Below, one piece after another: positions 23,525 to 36,005 of a stretch of 64,000 bases of DNA. Below the pieces are notes generated by a model. The model saw nothing but the letters and a program-made list of their open reading frames with translations. It was not told the DNA's origin and searched no databases. The translations under genes were made by a program, and so were the position numbers. The stretch is taken from contig OY978526.1 in NCBI GenBank assembly GCA_963854835.1, positions 20,180,334 through 20,244,333 of the forward strand. Reading direction: 5' to 3'. Origin of the DNA: Megamerina dolium (lineage: Eukaryota > Arthropoda > Insecta > Diptera > Megamerinidae). Each line of letters opens with the position of its first letter. Position 1 is the first letter of the stretch.

Positions 23525-25505
23525 TAGTATGCTGAAAATTGAAACAACAAAAAAATTTGGAATCTTCCCAAGAGATCACGCAGATTTTGCATGGAGGAAG
23601 ATTATAATTTGGTGGAAAAATCTCTCCGCTAGCTTCTGCTGACTGTGGATATTGAAAGATCCTCAACACATAATAGGCAATAGTCTCCCTCAATAGCTTT
23701 CACGCACTTGAAATGTATATTTGGACATATATTAGTTCCCTGAGAGTGTGATCAAAGTCTTAAAGCTAAGAAGAATTTTCTTAAAAAATTGTAGAATTTA
23801 CAAAAGAATTGCGAGTCCTCTATGTGACACTATTGATCGCTTGGTCGCAAGACATACCCATCAACAATTATAATAATAATAATACATACATGTATGATCG
23901 TTTAAGCAGAAATTCAACACTTTCTTAGGTGCTCGCTGACAATTATACTTCCTAAATTTCCAACATATATTCCTATGACTTTCTTCTTTGGCCACAACTG
24001 TATATATGTAAGTAGTATCATACATATACCATGACAATAAATACAAACGTAATAAACGAGTTAACAAAATAATTAGTATTGTTCTTTAGCGGCATCTTCT
24101 CTAATGCCAATTTTATTGGTTATGTAATAGAATAACTATCGGTTAAAGCCTAAGAATATGAACATAATTGCAACGATCCCAAACGATGTCATGTTACGAT
24201 ATAATAAATAATTGTTGAACGTGTTACCTATCTATTCGTACCTATTTAAGTATTGTGTCGATTTTTCTTGATTGAATTACATTAGCTATGGGTTGGGTTA
24301 AATACTTGGTATCTACTCTCCATGTACTATTTGTATCTTATGCGGTCCAGTGAATGTTGGTGATCTTTGATCATAAGCCGTTATCTGATGATCGTATTTC
24401 ATAGTACATCGCCGCGTTAACTTTCGCATTAAACATTTTTAATAGGTATGGCAAAGAGAACAGAACAGAATAGAAGAAAAGAAAAAATGCAAATGTTCAA
24501 TCAGAATTAGAATCTTACTCTTGAGAATATTCAATCAATTTCCGCAATTGTGGTAGCCATTACATGAACGGTATTCCTACTTACTGACTTATATCGTATG
24601 AGTACATACATACATATGTATCTGTTCATTCAAGTTGATCGAATGTCTTGTGAGATAGCAAACTTTTAACCTGATTTTCTTCTTTCACAAATAGGCGATT
24701 TGTTGTGAGATTTGAATGGTATTATGTTATATGTGGTATGTGGTTGAAATAAAATGCCTACATATATGTGAATGGTGTAAAATATTTACAATTTACATTC
24801 TTAACCATCATCATCACCATCATCATCATCATTCTCATCATCATCAGCATCATCATGTAACGTCATGTTTGTTTAAATGTTCCCTCAATATGTTGTCGTC
24901 ATCTCATTATTATCTAGTGGCTTTTTGTACTTATCGTACTTATCGTATATTGTAAAGGTAGTGGTGTGGAATTTTAGAAAGGGTTGTTAACCTACTTTCT
25001 TTTAAACATCAGCAGGCATAACCAATGAGTAAGCAACATTAGAAGAATTTACATTAATTGCACACTTGAACATTTGAAATGGATAAATTAATGATGGTTT
25101 TTTATTTGGTTCACATGATGAGATCGTATTGCTACCATTAGTTAGGCAACTGCAACATCAAACCATCAACAACAGGTTCAATTCAATTACATATACTGGT
25201 TGTAGTATTTTTGATACTCTTCTCCGGCAATGCTGGTTAACTAATTTAACACCTATTTAATTTGCAAAAAAATCAAAAAAAAATGCTTATTATTATATAG
25301 GAAACGAAAGCTTCTGCCTCAATTCGTTGCCTTTCTGGGTTAATTTTGGCAACTATTACTTTAGAGTAGCGTTAATTATTTATCGTTTATATTTTGCGCT
25401 TTACGGCTGGTCGAAAATGTCCCAAATAGTCTGGGTTAAAATTAATATGTGCTGAAAGTCATTATTTTTTACATTACTTAACAACAACAGTAGGCTATTT
25501 TTAAC
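23525..25505. other. AT-rich spacer, nothing assigned except (CAT)n at 24806-24856
   Basis: The His-rich ORF at 24716-24955 is made by the CAT repeat. No transposon ends or exon-like frames are seen in the remainder. Confidence 0.6.
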
Positions 25506-25507
25506 TA

Positions 25508-26744
25508 CCAGGTGTACAAGCTTAAATCCGCTGTTTTTCGGTAAAAAAAAAAACACAATTTTTTTCATAGAAAGCCAAAAATTAATTTATTCAAAGTATT
25601 TGCCATCACTAGTTATACATTTTTCCCCATCTTTCGGGCAATTTGTGTATACCATGCCAAAAGAATTCCTCATTTTTCGAGGCAAACCATTCGTCACGCC
25701 ATTTTCCAACGTCTTCATACGAATCGAAGTGCTATTCGGCAAGAGCGGGACCCATCGACGAAAACAGGTGATAGTCAGAAGGGGCCAGGTCTGGTGAATA
25801 AGCGGGATGAGGTAGCATCTCCCAATTGAGTGTGTCCAAGTAGTTGTGGATCAGTTTTTACGTGAGCGATGGTGCGTTGTCCTGGAGAAAAATCAGCTTC
25901 TCATGCTTTTATTCATAACCAGGCCTTTTTTCACCCAAAGAACGGCGCAATTTCACTCATTGTTGGTGGTAGCGGTGAGTATTGACAGTTTCACCAGATG
26001 ACACCCTGCTAAACCCACCAAAATGCACAGCATCGTCTTGCGTCCAAAGCGATTTGGTCTTGGAGAAGAAGTTGCTGGTTGGCCCGGATCGACCCACAAT
26101 TTTTTTCGTTTAGGTTTCTCAAAGTATATTCACTTTTCATCGCAAGTCACCACAAGATGCTGGAACGACTTTCTTTTTTGTCTAGCAAGCAAAATTTCGC
26201 ATGTGTTTTGGCGTCGCTCCATCTGTCTATCGTTCAATTCATGTGGTACCCATTTTCCAAATTTTTGAACCTTCCCCATGGCTCGTAAACGTATGGAAAT
26301 GGCTTGTTGAGTAACATCTAACTGTTCGACAAGCATTGTTTGTGATTGGGTGTCGTCCTCATCCAAAAGAGCCTGCAAATCATGGTCCTCAACTTTTCTG
26401 AGTTTATTTTCACGTTTCTTGTCACTCAATGCAAAATGGCCTTCTTTGAACCGACGAAACCAGTCTCTGAAAGTGGTTTCCGATAGCGCACTGTCTTCAC
26501 AAGCATTCGATGCGACTCAGCAGCATATTTCTTCAAATTGAAGCAAAAGAGTAGAGCTTCCCGCATATGTTCTTTTTCTGGCACGAAACTAGACATGATT
26601 GTTGTATGAAATCACTGATGATGTTTACTAATTGATGTAAACAGATGTCGAACTCATAAAAAAAAGGATGCACAGTCGATTATAGCTCAATATGCTCACT
26701 AACTCCAACTACGCGCTTTAAGAGATTTAAGTTTGTACACCTGG
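25508..26744 (-). mobile_element. mariner transposon, near full length, inactive
   Basis: The left end CCAGGTGTACAAGCTTAAAT (25508 onward) and the reverse complement of the right end CCAGGTGTACAAACTTAAAT (ending at 26744) are inverted repeats with one mismatch in the first 21 bp. TA lies on both sides (25506-25507, 26745-26746), the expected target duplication. The length of 1237 bp is normal for mariner. ITR sequence and transposase motifs suggest a mauritiana-like group. The transposase is on the minus strand. Confidence 0.92.
25587..26596 (-). pseudogene. mariner transposase pseudogene
   Basis: It starts at ATG 26596-26594 (MSSFVPEKEHMREALLFCF) and is terminated by TAA at 25589-25587 after CITSDGKYFE. 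Homology in order: N-terminal HTH region, a short deletion/frameshift near codon 35 after HRMLV, then WFRRFKEGHF, WVPHELNDRQMERR and LARQKRKSF. The catalytic block CDEK follows, where the usual Trp codon is TGA (a premature stop). Then come LWVDPGQP, the second catalytic block QDNAPSLT followed by another stop, and the third block AYSPDLAPSDYHLF. All three DDD residues are visible, but at least two stops and two or three frame changes make it non-functional. Confidence 0.92.
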
Positions 26745-26746
26745 TA

Positions 26747-27600
26747 AGAAATGTTCGTTTCAACGATGTGGAATTCTATATCACATATGACTGGATTCAT
26801 TGGGAAATGATCAAGAAATACTATTTCTTATTTAATAATCATCTAACTGCTTACTGAATAAGACCATAGAATTATATTGTCCAGAAGAAATTCATTGAAA
26901 TATTAATGCAGCCATTTAAATTTGATAGCGGTAACTTATAAAAAAAAATATATTTGATCTTGGCATGCGACGGACATATGTAAGTGCAACATAGGTAAAT
27001 TTACAATAACAAAATGCAAGAAGTAATTTTAGAATATTACATTTAAACGTTAAATAGCCAAAAAATTTTGCAATAACAAAGTAATAAAAAAATATTATAA
27101 ATGTGAACAATCGTGAGCACATGATTAATATTGGTTATTTTACAAATAAAGTTAAATATGTCAAAGCGCATGCCGCCAAAGCAAATGCTTGCTCATTAGC
27201 TATTAAATACTTAGTCGTAAATTGACATTAAAATGGTTAATATTTGTGTACATTTGTACAACAACAAAAATGCATATACAGTTACTTAGTTGATTTGAGA
27301 CTGCATTAAACTATGAAGTAATAAGTGTACGAATAAGTAAGAAGTCAAGTCATTGTTAAAATGTTTGTAAATGTCACTGCACACACACATACATACACAT
27401 AAAATTGACATACACTTATAACTACACTAATATATATACAAAATAACATAGATATAAATTATGACTATACCCTGTAGTTCCTAACGAGAGTCAATTACTA
27501 ATTATTGTTAGCAATTTTGAGAGAGTCAGTTGCGAATGAATATTGGAATTTTTTTTGTGTAATTTTAGGATGAATAAATATTAATATGAATAATATGAAT
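26747..27600. other. AT-rich spacer, nothing assigned
   Basis: Short (CA)n/(CATA)n near 27381-27399. No gene or transposon ends are recognised. Confidence 0.6.
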
Positions 27601-28440
27601 ATATAACAAATTTAACACCTTGGAACTAGTCATGTAACTAGTCAATGTCATGTAACTAGTTCATATCTGATTACAGGTAATGTAGTATGAGTTAGTTTAA
27701 CGAATGCTTGAATATTCAGTGTCCATTTCTATTTGCTCCCTAATTTTTTTTAATGTCATGTCCATATATGAAATATGGATAAAGATATGAACTAGTTCCA
27801 AAATTCCCAAATTTATTGTTTTTTTTTTTTTAGTTTTTCAATGCCATGGACTAAATCATATTTAAATTTGAAGATTTAGTTCAATTATTCCTTTAGTATT
27901 TAATGTTTATTCCAATTTGTTTTTGTTTTATTATTTTTCCAACGCTACGCAACTAGTTCATATCTGGTTAAAGGTAATGTGAGTGAGAGTTAGTTGAATG
28001 AATGCATGCAATTTCATTGATTATTACAATTTGTTTATTTTGTTGTTGTTCGTTTCAATTTCTTCTTTCTTTTTCTAAATAATAATTTAATATATTTTGA
28101 TAATTTAGTGATTGTTGATCTGTGGTTAAGTGAAAATCATTTAATTCAAAAAAGTCAAACGTTGGAAAATATTTTTTATGGAAGATGCATAAATTTATAA
28201 TAAAAAAACAAACAAGCATTTATACATTTATTTATAAATAAATAAAAAACTTATTTCAAAACTATAGCTGATCTATCAGTTTATTGACTAGTTCCAGGTA
28301 ATGCAGTGAGTGGGACATGGAGAGTAAGAGAGAAAGATAGTGAGAGTGGGAAGGAGAGAAGAGACTCGGAGCATTCTCATCTTCCAAAACTTAAGAAAAT
28401 TAAATAGTGAAACATATGCAATGACAAATTAAAATGAAAA
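27600..28440. repeat. Degenerate three-copy repeat (about 300-340 bp spacing)
   Basis: ACTAGTTCATATCTGATTAC followed by AGGTAATGT.GTATGAGTTAGTT near 27654 recurs near 27951 (ACTAGTTCATATCTGGTTAA, AGGTAATGTGAGTGAGAGTTAGTT), and weakly near 28287 (GACTAGTTCCAGGTAATGCAGTGAGTG). The copies are diverged. No ends or target duplications were found. Confidence 0.5.
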
Positions 28441-28444
28441 TTAG

Positions 28445-30340
28445 AGACAAATAACAGAAGAACTAGTCCAACTACCATTGCTTGACCAATTCCATTGTAT
28501 TGCTGCTTCAAAATTTATAATAATATAATAATAATTATTGTCCATTTATGGTTTGAAAACAAAACACATTTTAACTGCTGCACCTGTTATTGCCACAAGT
28601 ATAAAGAAAAGAAGAAGAAGAAGAAAAATATATATATATATATTTATGCCTCATAATTACTAGCCAACAGCATTAATTCAAAGATGTTACCACAGCAACA
28701 GACAAGAAAAAAATAATCATTCTTTAAAAAGACACACACACACACACACACATACATACTTACATGCATCACTCGTGCATACATTGACATTAAATGACTT
28801 GAATGTAGAAGTGAAGCGAATTGTTGATGTTTTTGAACGTTTGCAGCGCATAGAAAACGTATTGAAAAATAGAAGAACAGAAAAAAAACAAAATTATTTC
28901 TAAAATGATCGAAAAAAAAAAAAGTATAGTGAGCCATATCCAATGTGCACTTTAAAGCATATTTATTGTATAGTTGTTGTTGTTGTTGTTATTTGACTTT
29001 TAAACAATTGGCAATAGGTCAACGCAGTGTTCCAAAGTGTTCAGTGTAATCGATGTTGGTGATGAGGATGATGACGATGATGATGACGATGCGGATGACT
29101 ACGACAACAACTCATTGTTGTGTTCAATTGAATTAAGTAACTTTTTTTTATTGATTGGCACACAATAAAGATGAGGTTTAACATATACTATATATTTACT
29201 ATAGCTAATGTCTTCTATCATGTATTAATAGCAAGTACATATCTAACTAGTTAATGTGGGAAAATAATTGGTAAGAAAAACACTTTTGCTACTTTTATTT
29301 ATTAATTTTTTTTTTTCGATTTAGTTTGGTCTTTTAACTAAGTATTATTTTTGATTTATTTATATTTATAATATTTTTTTTTTTGTTACTTTACACATAA
29401 TTACATTACGAATACGAATAACAATGCTCGAATGTATTAAAATTCTTTAGCTATTGTTTTTTGGTAGTACATTTGTATATCTCACATTGCCAAGTGTTTG
29501 TCAACAGCGTCAACCATCAACAGCAAAATGGTGTCATCTGATGATGATGATAATAAACATTTTCATCGAAATGACACTAAATACAAGGTATGCGTGAGTG
29601 ACTGTATACTCGTATGTATATATACATATGAGTCTATGCAATGTTGCTTGTTGACATGTCATCGTGCCGTGTTGCAGAGTCGATGAGACCTTAGTAACCT
29701 CTATTTTTCTTTTTTTTTTTTTTTAAATACATCATATAAAAACTTACATCAAGCCAGTATACTCGGGTCCATTATATATTGCTTAAGCAACATTCGCATT
29801 ATCATTTGGAATGTTGCTAATGCACACACATATGTTTGGAGTATGACATCAGATGATAATCGTTTTTCTCGTTTTTATTTTTTTTTGTTTGTAAATTGAT
29901 TTGTTTAGCAAAAAAAAAAAAAAAAAACTACTCGCATACATGGAAGAAGTGTTTAAAACACTTAATATCGTGCTTTGCATAAACAATTTTTTTTTGACAC
30001 TGCAACTACAATTGCAATTGCAATAGAGCATCAACAATATTTGATAGAGTTGCTTATGATGAATTTATATGAAATTTTCTCTTTGCTTATTTTCTATTTC
30101 TAAGGAATAAGTAATCATGACAACCCATTCACCTAACGAAGCGCACTGTAATGATGATGACACAATGTAGATAGATAGATGACTTTTCACCAAAATGTTT
30201 ACTTTTATTTAAACACACACGGGGCACATTCATTTCTAATGTGTATTAAGGTGACAATTTGAATGGAGCAACATTTTTGTATCATTTAAAGACTATTTTC
30301 CCAAGGACAATATATTTTTGGTTTTACAGCCAATGTATGC
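28445..30340. repeat. Microsatellite-rich spacer
   Basis: Includes (GAA)n at 28611-28625, (TA)n near 28628-28642, (AC)n at 28732-28752, (TTG)n near 28974-28990, (GAT/GAC)n near 29052-29098 and poly-A/T runs near 29705-29724 and 29910-29927. No gene is supported. Confidence 0.7.
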
Positions 30341-30344
30341 AAAA

Positions 30345-31300
30345 GCATCAATTTTATAGGGGAACAGCCTTAAAAGGAGGAGATAGGTAGAAAGTATGTT
30401 TGATGGAAATATAGGGGAGTGATTCCCGGAGAGTTACGAGCATATTTGCAGATTTTCTGGAGTTTTTTTACATTAATTTTGTATGGAAATGTACCTCAGG
30501 GGTATAGGTGGGGGCTAAGTATGCTTGAAGAAAATGTTGCTGACGAAAAATTAATGAGGCTCCGTCTTACATTTCACTGTTCTACGGGTGATTTCTGGAT
30601 AGCTATGAGGTTAATTGTATATTTTATGGAGTTTTTACGTTGATTTTATATGGGAACACACTTAAGGCATAGAAATGGGACGTACTTATGTTTGGAGGAT
30701 ATATTGGTGATACGAAATTAATGAGGGCTACTCTTAACTACACTGCTTTAGAGTTGATTACTAGACTGTTATGGGGCGATTTGTTGATTTTACGGTGTTT
30801 TAAACTCATTTTGTATGAGAGCACATCTAAGGCATAGAGATAGGAGGTAAATATGATTGAAAGAAATGTTGGTGTGGGAATATTAATGAGGTTAGTCATC
30901 TATATCATCACTCTAGTAGTGGTTTCTGAGCAGCTGTAGAGCTATTTATAGATTTTCAGGTGTTTTGCGTTCATTTTGTATGGAGTCCCCTATAAAATTT
31001 GAAAATATCAGCCAAATATGTTTGCAGAAAATATTGTGGAGAAAAAATTAATGGTGATCGGTGATAGATATTACAGCTCTGAGGAATATTTGTTCAGTTC
31101 AGGGGGTTTTAGGAGAGTGCCTTTGAAAGATAAATATAGAGGGTGTGTTTGTTTGGACAAAATGTTGACGAGCAACAAGTTGTTAGAATCGATCATACAT
31201 TTTACTGCTCTAAGGGTGTGCTCTGAGTAGCTATTTTGGTATTTGTCGATTTTCAGGTGTTTTTGTAGACATTTTATATAAAAGAAGTTGAGGTATGAAG
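30345..31300 (+). repeat. Tandem array, family 1 (about 165-bp units)
   Basis: The landmark CATTTTGTATGGGAGC.C..TAAGG recurs near 30351, 30476, 30642, 30808, 30973, about 31110 and 31272. Three successive intervals are 165-166 bp. Each unit carries TATGTTTG.AG.AAATGTTG, TTAATGAGG and CAGCTATGG...TTTGT.GATTTT.AGGTGTTTT. ORFs at 30419-30643 and 31018-31230 run through units and are not genes. Confidence 0.75.
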
Positions 31301-31304
31301 CAAA

Positions 31305-32955
31305 TATACTAAGAGGAAATGTTGCAAAGCAAGCACCATCTACGTTTCAATGTTCTAGGGACTATTTCGATAGGACTCTTACTTTGAGCCTTAAGTGGAC
31401 GTTTTTTTTTTCTTTTATCAGACTTAAGGAAAAAATTGTCTTCTAATGAATCATTTTTATTAAAATAAACAGTTTCAATGTCGGGACTTTTTTTTAGCTT
31501 CCTTTGAAAAAAAAAAAATTCTTCAAAATTCAAATAATAATTTGCTTTGAATCATATAGCTTAAAAATTTGATACACCTTAATGTATATACAATACATAT
31601 GTATATATACACACACAATCAGCGACATGCGATCAGCGTGAAAATTGTTTAGAATTGCAAAATAATTCACACTGTGTGCAATTCACTGTTAAGCTTCTTC
31701 ATGAATGAAAAGTGTTAAAGTGCATGTGGATATATCTCGCTCTGATATGATGTAGAACTTTTTTTAAACGTTGCTGCAAAAATTAATATATTAAAAAATA
31801 AAAAATGGAAAGCAAAATAAAAAATAAAAAAAAGAGAGAATGAAGAATGTAATTTGAAAAAGTGTGAATGACCCATTACTAATGACAAAGTGTAAAATTA
31901 ACATTGACAATATAATTGAAATTAATTATAAACATTTTCTAACTTATAATTAAAGAATTATTTAAAAAGACGAATGGAAGAAAAAAATCAAAATTCCAAA
32001 TATTTTTAAATATCGCATTAGAAGCGTTTATAAAAGTGTATCCACTTTACTCATTGAAAGAGCTCTATGCTATATACTCATACTAAGAGCAATTTTATGC
32101 TAGTGGCGATTATTATATTATGCGCGGGTGTTTCCATTAATGCTTGCATTTATTATTATTATTGTAGTATTGATAATTTTGCAACCAGTTTGTCAACTTT
32201 GTTGTTGTTGTTGTGATATTTATATAGACTCAAAACAGGTTTTAAGTAAATAATAATCCATATAGTACCTTATATGTACCGACTGCATATTTTCTACTTA
32301 TACAGACGTTAAGGTAAATATATTTTCTCAACATTCATTTCAAATTCATGCAAATATTTCTAGAGAAAAGCTCAAAAAAATTATGTTTTTTTATGTGGTT
32401 GCTTTGGCTATTGACTTTGTTTTGTTCCAAATACTCAACATAATCATATGCTTGCTGATTTGTTTTTTTTTTTTTTTAGTACTATCTATTTTCTTGTAGT
32501 ATAAATAATGTAGTAATAAGAAGTTAACAATAATTGGTTTTTTCTCTGTTGCAAAAAATATACTTTCACTCTTACATTCGCATTAAATTTAGTAGGTCAA
32601 AATATTAATATGTATATTGACCGGTAAAGGCTGACTGCGGGTGGTTGGAACGGTGACGGTAACTATGAGCATATTTGAAATTTCACACTTTTTGAATTAA
32701 GAATGAAAGAGAAAGGTCGAAAATAATATTTTAGACGCGTGCCAAATTTTATTTCATTACTTAGAAACAAAAAATATAGGAGTTCATTTATTAAGGATGA
32801 ACCACTCAATAGTTTATTTGGCTCTTTTGGCTCTTGTGGCTCTCTATACACTAAACATGAACAATCGATGTTTTGTTAATAACAAGCACAAAGTTTTATT
32901 TTTTGTCAAACACTCCTGCTTTGTTATTCACTCAAAATTTCAAGCTATATAAAAC
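31305..32955. other. AT-rich spacer, nothing assigned
   Basis: Poly-A/T runs and a short (TTG)n near 32198-32214. No recognisable element or exon. Confidence 0.6.
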
Positions 32956-32958
32956 ATA

Positions 32959-33836
32959 TAAGGTGATATTTTGGCAGCTCAGCTGTTTTCGTGTAACATG
33001 TTACTGTCAAACATGTCCAGGTTGGTCTTTAATTTAACCATGAATCGACTTACAAACGAATAACGCTTGTAGATTATTGCATTTTTTTGATTAAAATTCA
33101 TGCTGGGTTAAGAAAGCGCATTGTGCACTTTCTTGTGTTCAGCGACGAATCCCATTTCTGGTTGAGTGGATACGTGAGCAATCCAAATTGCCGTATATGG
33201 TGTGAAGAGCAGCTAGAAGCGTTGCAAGAACTGTCAATGCATCCCGAAAAATGCACTGTTTTGTGTGGATTATGGGCCGGTGGCATCATTGGATCGTACT
33301 TTTTCAAAGACGACAAAGGCAGGAACGTTATTATGAATGGCGAGCGCTACCGTGTGATGATTACAAACATTTTTTTTTGCCCAAAATGGAAGAGCTGGAC
33401 TTGGCTGATATGTGTTCTCAACAAGACGGCGCCACATGCCACACAGCACGCGAAACAATGGCCCAATTAAGTGGCGACTTCGGTGAACAGTTTATTTCCC
33501 GCTTGGGGCCGGTTAATTGGCCGCCTAAATCGTGTGATTTAACGCTTTTAGACTATTTTTTGTGGGACTATGTTAAGTAACGCACTGGAAGTCCATATCG
33601 AAGAATTTATTCATGAGATACCGGCCGCAATGTTGAAGAGAGTATGGCAAAATTGGACCCAGCGTATGAACCATTTGAGACGCAGTCGCGGTGGTCAACA
33701 TTTACATGAAATCATCTTTAAACATGGAATTATATAGATCGTTTTACGGACTCAAATAAAGATTTCATACATTTCACTAAATTTTATGTGTTTTTTTTTT
33801 TAAATCAAATCCCAAGGCTCTTAAAAAATCACTCTG
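32959..33836 (+). mobile_element. IS630/Tc1/mariner-group transposon, internally deleted copy
   Basis: The left end TAAGGTGATATTTT (32959) and the reverse complement of the right end CAGAGTGATTTTTTAAGAGC (ending 33836) are diverged inverted repeats, each bordered by TA (32957-32958, 33837-33838). The right end matches the left end of the element at 35085 (AAGGGTGATTTTTTAAGAGG). The coding part is described separately. At 878 bp it is shorter than a full copy because the region between the first helix-turn-helix and the first catalytic residue is gone. Confidence 0.75.
33040..33737 (+). pseudogene. Transposase pseudogene (Tc1/mariner group, D..D34D type)
   Basis: ATG 33040 begins MNRLTNE, the usual N terminus of this family, then two stops. 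After about 17 codons an internal deletion jumps to the catalytic domain: VFSDESHFWLSGYVSNPNC (first D), MHPEKCTVLCGLWAGGIIG, a frameshift in the T run near 33369-33376, then LPKMEELDLADMCSQQDGATCHTARE (second D in QQDGATCH), NWPPKSCDLTLLDYFLWDYVK (third D in LLDYFLW) and a stop. Another frame change precedes WTQRMNHLRRSRGG and EIIFKHGII at the C terminus, with TAG at 33735-33737. The frame is broken at least four times. Confidence 0.88.
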
Positions 33837-33839
33837 TAG

Positions 33840-34776
33840 TAGAAAGGCGAGATGTGAGACTTAAAAGTTAAAAGCAACATCAAAACTGTGAATGTAGTTT
33901 TGATTTTTACTCTTGTTGTTGTTGTTGTTGTTATTGTTGTTTGGCACTAGCAATTTTTTTCATGGGCATACATGGAGCATATGTTTGCAAACTAGCACAA
34001 AAGTGCTGTTTTATGAAAAATTTTTGGTTAAATCTCAAAAGTAATCATTTTGTTACTCCCATTGTATATTCATATCCAATGAATATTCATGAGTTTAGTT
34101 TTTTTTCGATTTTATATGAAATTAATTTTTGCTTTCAGATTCGGTATAAATAGATTTCATCAATCAAAAGTGGCTGATATACGAAGAGGCCATTTAATAG
34201 TTATAAGTATTCATTTCCTTCTTCAAAAAAAAAAAAAAAAAAAAACAAAAAATAAAATGAAAATAAAAAAATTAATTTCATTAAATCATAATCACCATTA
34301 CATGAATTTATGAATTTTTTTTTTTTTTTTCAATAAATTATTGTACGCTTCATTTGATTTTCAATGTGCGGCATGCGATAATGTAGATCATTTGTTGAAT
34401 GTCTATATTTGTTGCAGCCGTAATGCAAATTTTTGCTAGATAGTAGTTAGTTAAGATTCTCTCTCATAGATAACACATTGGGTTACAAGAATACTGATTA
34501 GATTAAAATCCAACAACAACAACAACAACAAGAAAAATGCAACTAACTGACAACAAACCATGAAAAAAGTATAATGTCGAGAGTCTAGTTAGTCGATCTA
34601 GTGGATTATCATTATCATTGGTTATGCTTAAATGGCATTAGTTGTGAAATGTGCCTGGTAAAAAAACGAAAAGTGCTTGAAATTACCAATTTAAAGCAAA
34701 TGAATGTACGTAAACACTACTCAAGTATCCGCTCCTCGTTAAAATAATATGCCAGTAAAAAGAAGATAATAATAAT

Positions 34777-34807
<31 letters not shown>

Positions 34808-35080
34808 GCAACAGCCAACAAGATAATAGTGTTTGCGGCATTTTTGTGGGTTGCTTGTTGTTCTTATTTCTCTCTGTTTTTTTTTTTTTCTATAAGAAAA
34901 AAATATATTTTGCATAATTTATTCAAAAATATCAAAGAATCAGGTTATATTACATATGCAACATTTGCAATGTGGAATCGATCAAGCATTTATACATAAC
35001 AATAATGTGAGCTATGCACAACAACAGCAACAATGATTTGGTGGCAAATCATATTCGCACATACACTCTACATAAGAGTA
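33840..35080. other. AT-rich spacer with short CAA/CAG runs
   Basis: Poly-A near 34226-34244, (CAA)n near 34512-34529 and (CAG/CAA)n near 34780-34815. Nothing coding is recognised. Confidence 0.6.
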
Positions 35081-35084
35081 TATA

Positions 35085-36003
35085 AAGGGTGATTTTTTAA
35101 GAGGCTTCTTTATCCAATTGCAAACCCTTTTTCTTCTAGCAACAAATAATTTGACATTTGACAGCTTTCAGGTTGAAAAGTGACCAATTTTCTTTCCAAA
35201 ATTAGTGACCTGTGGAAAATGTTCACAGAGCATTTAATCGATTTTACGATCCATGTAATCGAACCAACTGAAATCTTTTGAGTCTCAATTTACATTCTTA
35301 GACTCAAAACACTTAAATCTATTAAGCCGAGAGTAGTTGAAGGTATGAAGTCTTCCATTTGTCAACGATCATCAAGAATTTGGACTGTGGCCGTTCACTT
35401 TTTGTAAGATTTCGTGCAAAGATTTTAGCGTCTGGGGGCTTTAACGATCAGTCCGGAACAAGAAGTGAACCATTGAAATTTCAGTGAATGGCTAATTGGA
35501 CTGTTGGAAGTCAGTTCATTGTTTTGCTGAAAAATTTTGTTCATAGATGAATCTTTCTCTTGTCTCGACTTGTTAATAAACAAAATTATCGGACTTTAAC
35601 GGTTTGACTAGAGTTAACTTCTTGAATTAAATGGGTAATTGAACAGACGGAAACAAATTTTGTTCGGCGATGGAGCCATTTTTTTGTTTCGATGACTTTT
35701 TTAATAATGATTTCAATGATTTCAATCCAAAGAAGTTCGGTACACATCACAAAAAATTACTTTTTGGCGCGATCACTGATCACTGCCGGTTCCGAACGGC
35801 AGAACTCATGCTACATCACTTTTTCTGATCTTTGTCGCTGAGTTCTTTTAGAAGCTTTTCCATGGCAAATGGTTACTGCCGGAAGAATTGATAATTGCTT
35901 GCCGACAGGTGGGTGCCGTTTGGAAGAAAAATCTTTTCGATATTAAATTTAAGAAGGCTAACACACTAATTTAAAATCTACATGCTTCTAAAAAAACACC
36001 CTT
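35085..36003 (+). mobile_element. Second, strongly decayed copy of the same transposon family, with nested SINE
   Basis: AAGGGTGATTTTTTAAGAGG (35085) and the reverse complement of CTAAAAAAACACCCTT (ending 36003) are the terminal repeats, with TA duplicated at 35083-35084 and 36004-36005. Transposase remnants in broken frames include MFTEHLI near 35220, FSEWLIGLLE near 35480 and ILFIDES near 35535 (the first catalytic block). From about 35783 the body is replaced by a SINE fragment in reverse orientation, so the C-terminal half of the transposase is absent. Confidence 0.72.
35783..35972 (-). mobile_element. tRNA-derived SINE, nested fragment (copy F)
   Basis: GCCGGTTCCGAACGGCAGAAC through CTGCCGGAAGAATTG, CCGACAGGTGGGTGCCGTTT and TTTTCGATATTAAATTTAAG matches the reverse complement of the SINE body. 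Then AGAAGGCTAACACACTAAT from the tRNA head follows directly. About 40 bp containing the B box are missing between them. It sits inside the transposon at 35085-36003. Confidence 0.7.
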
Positions 36004-36005
36004 TA

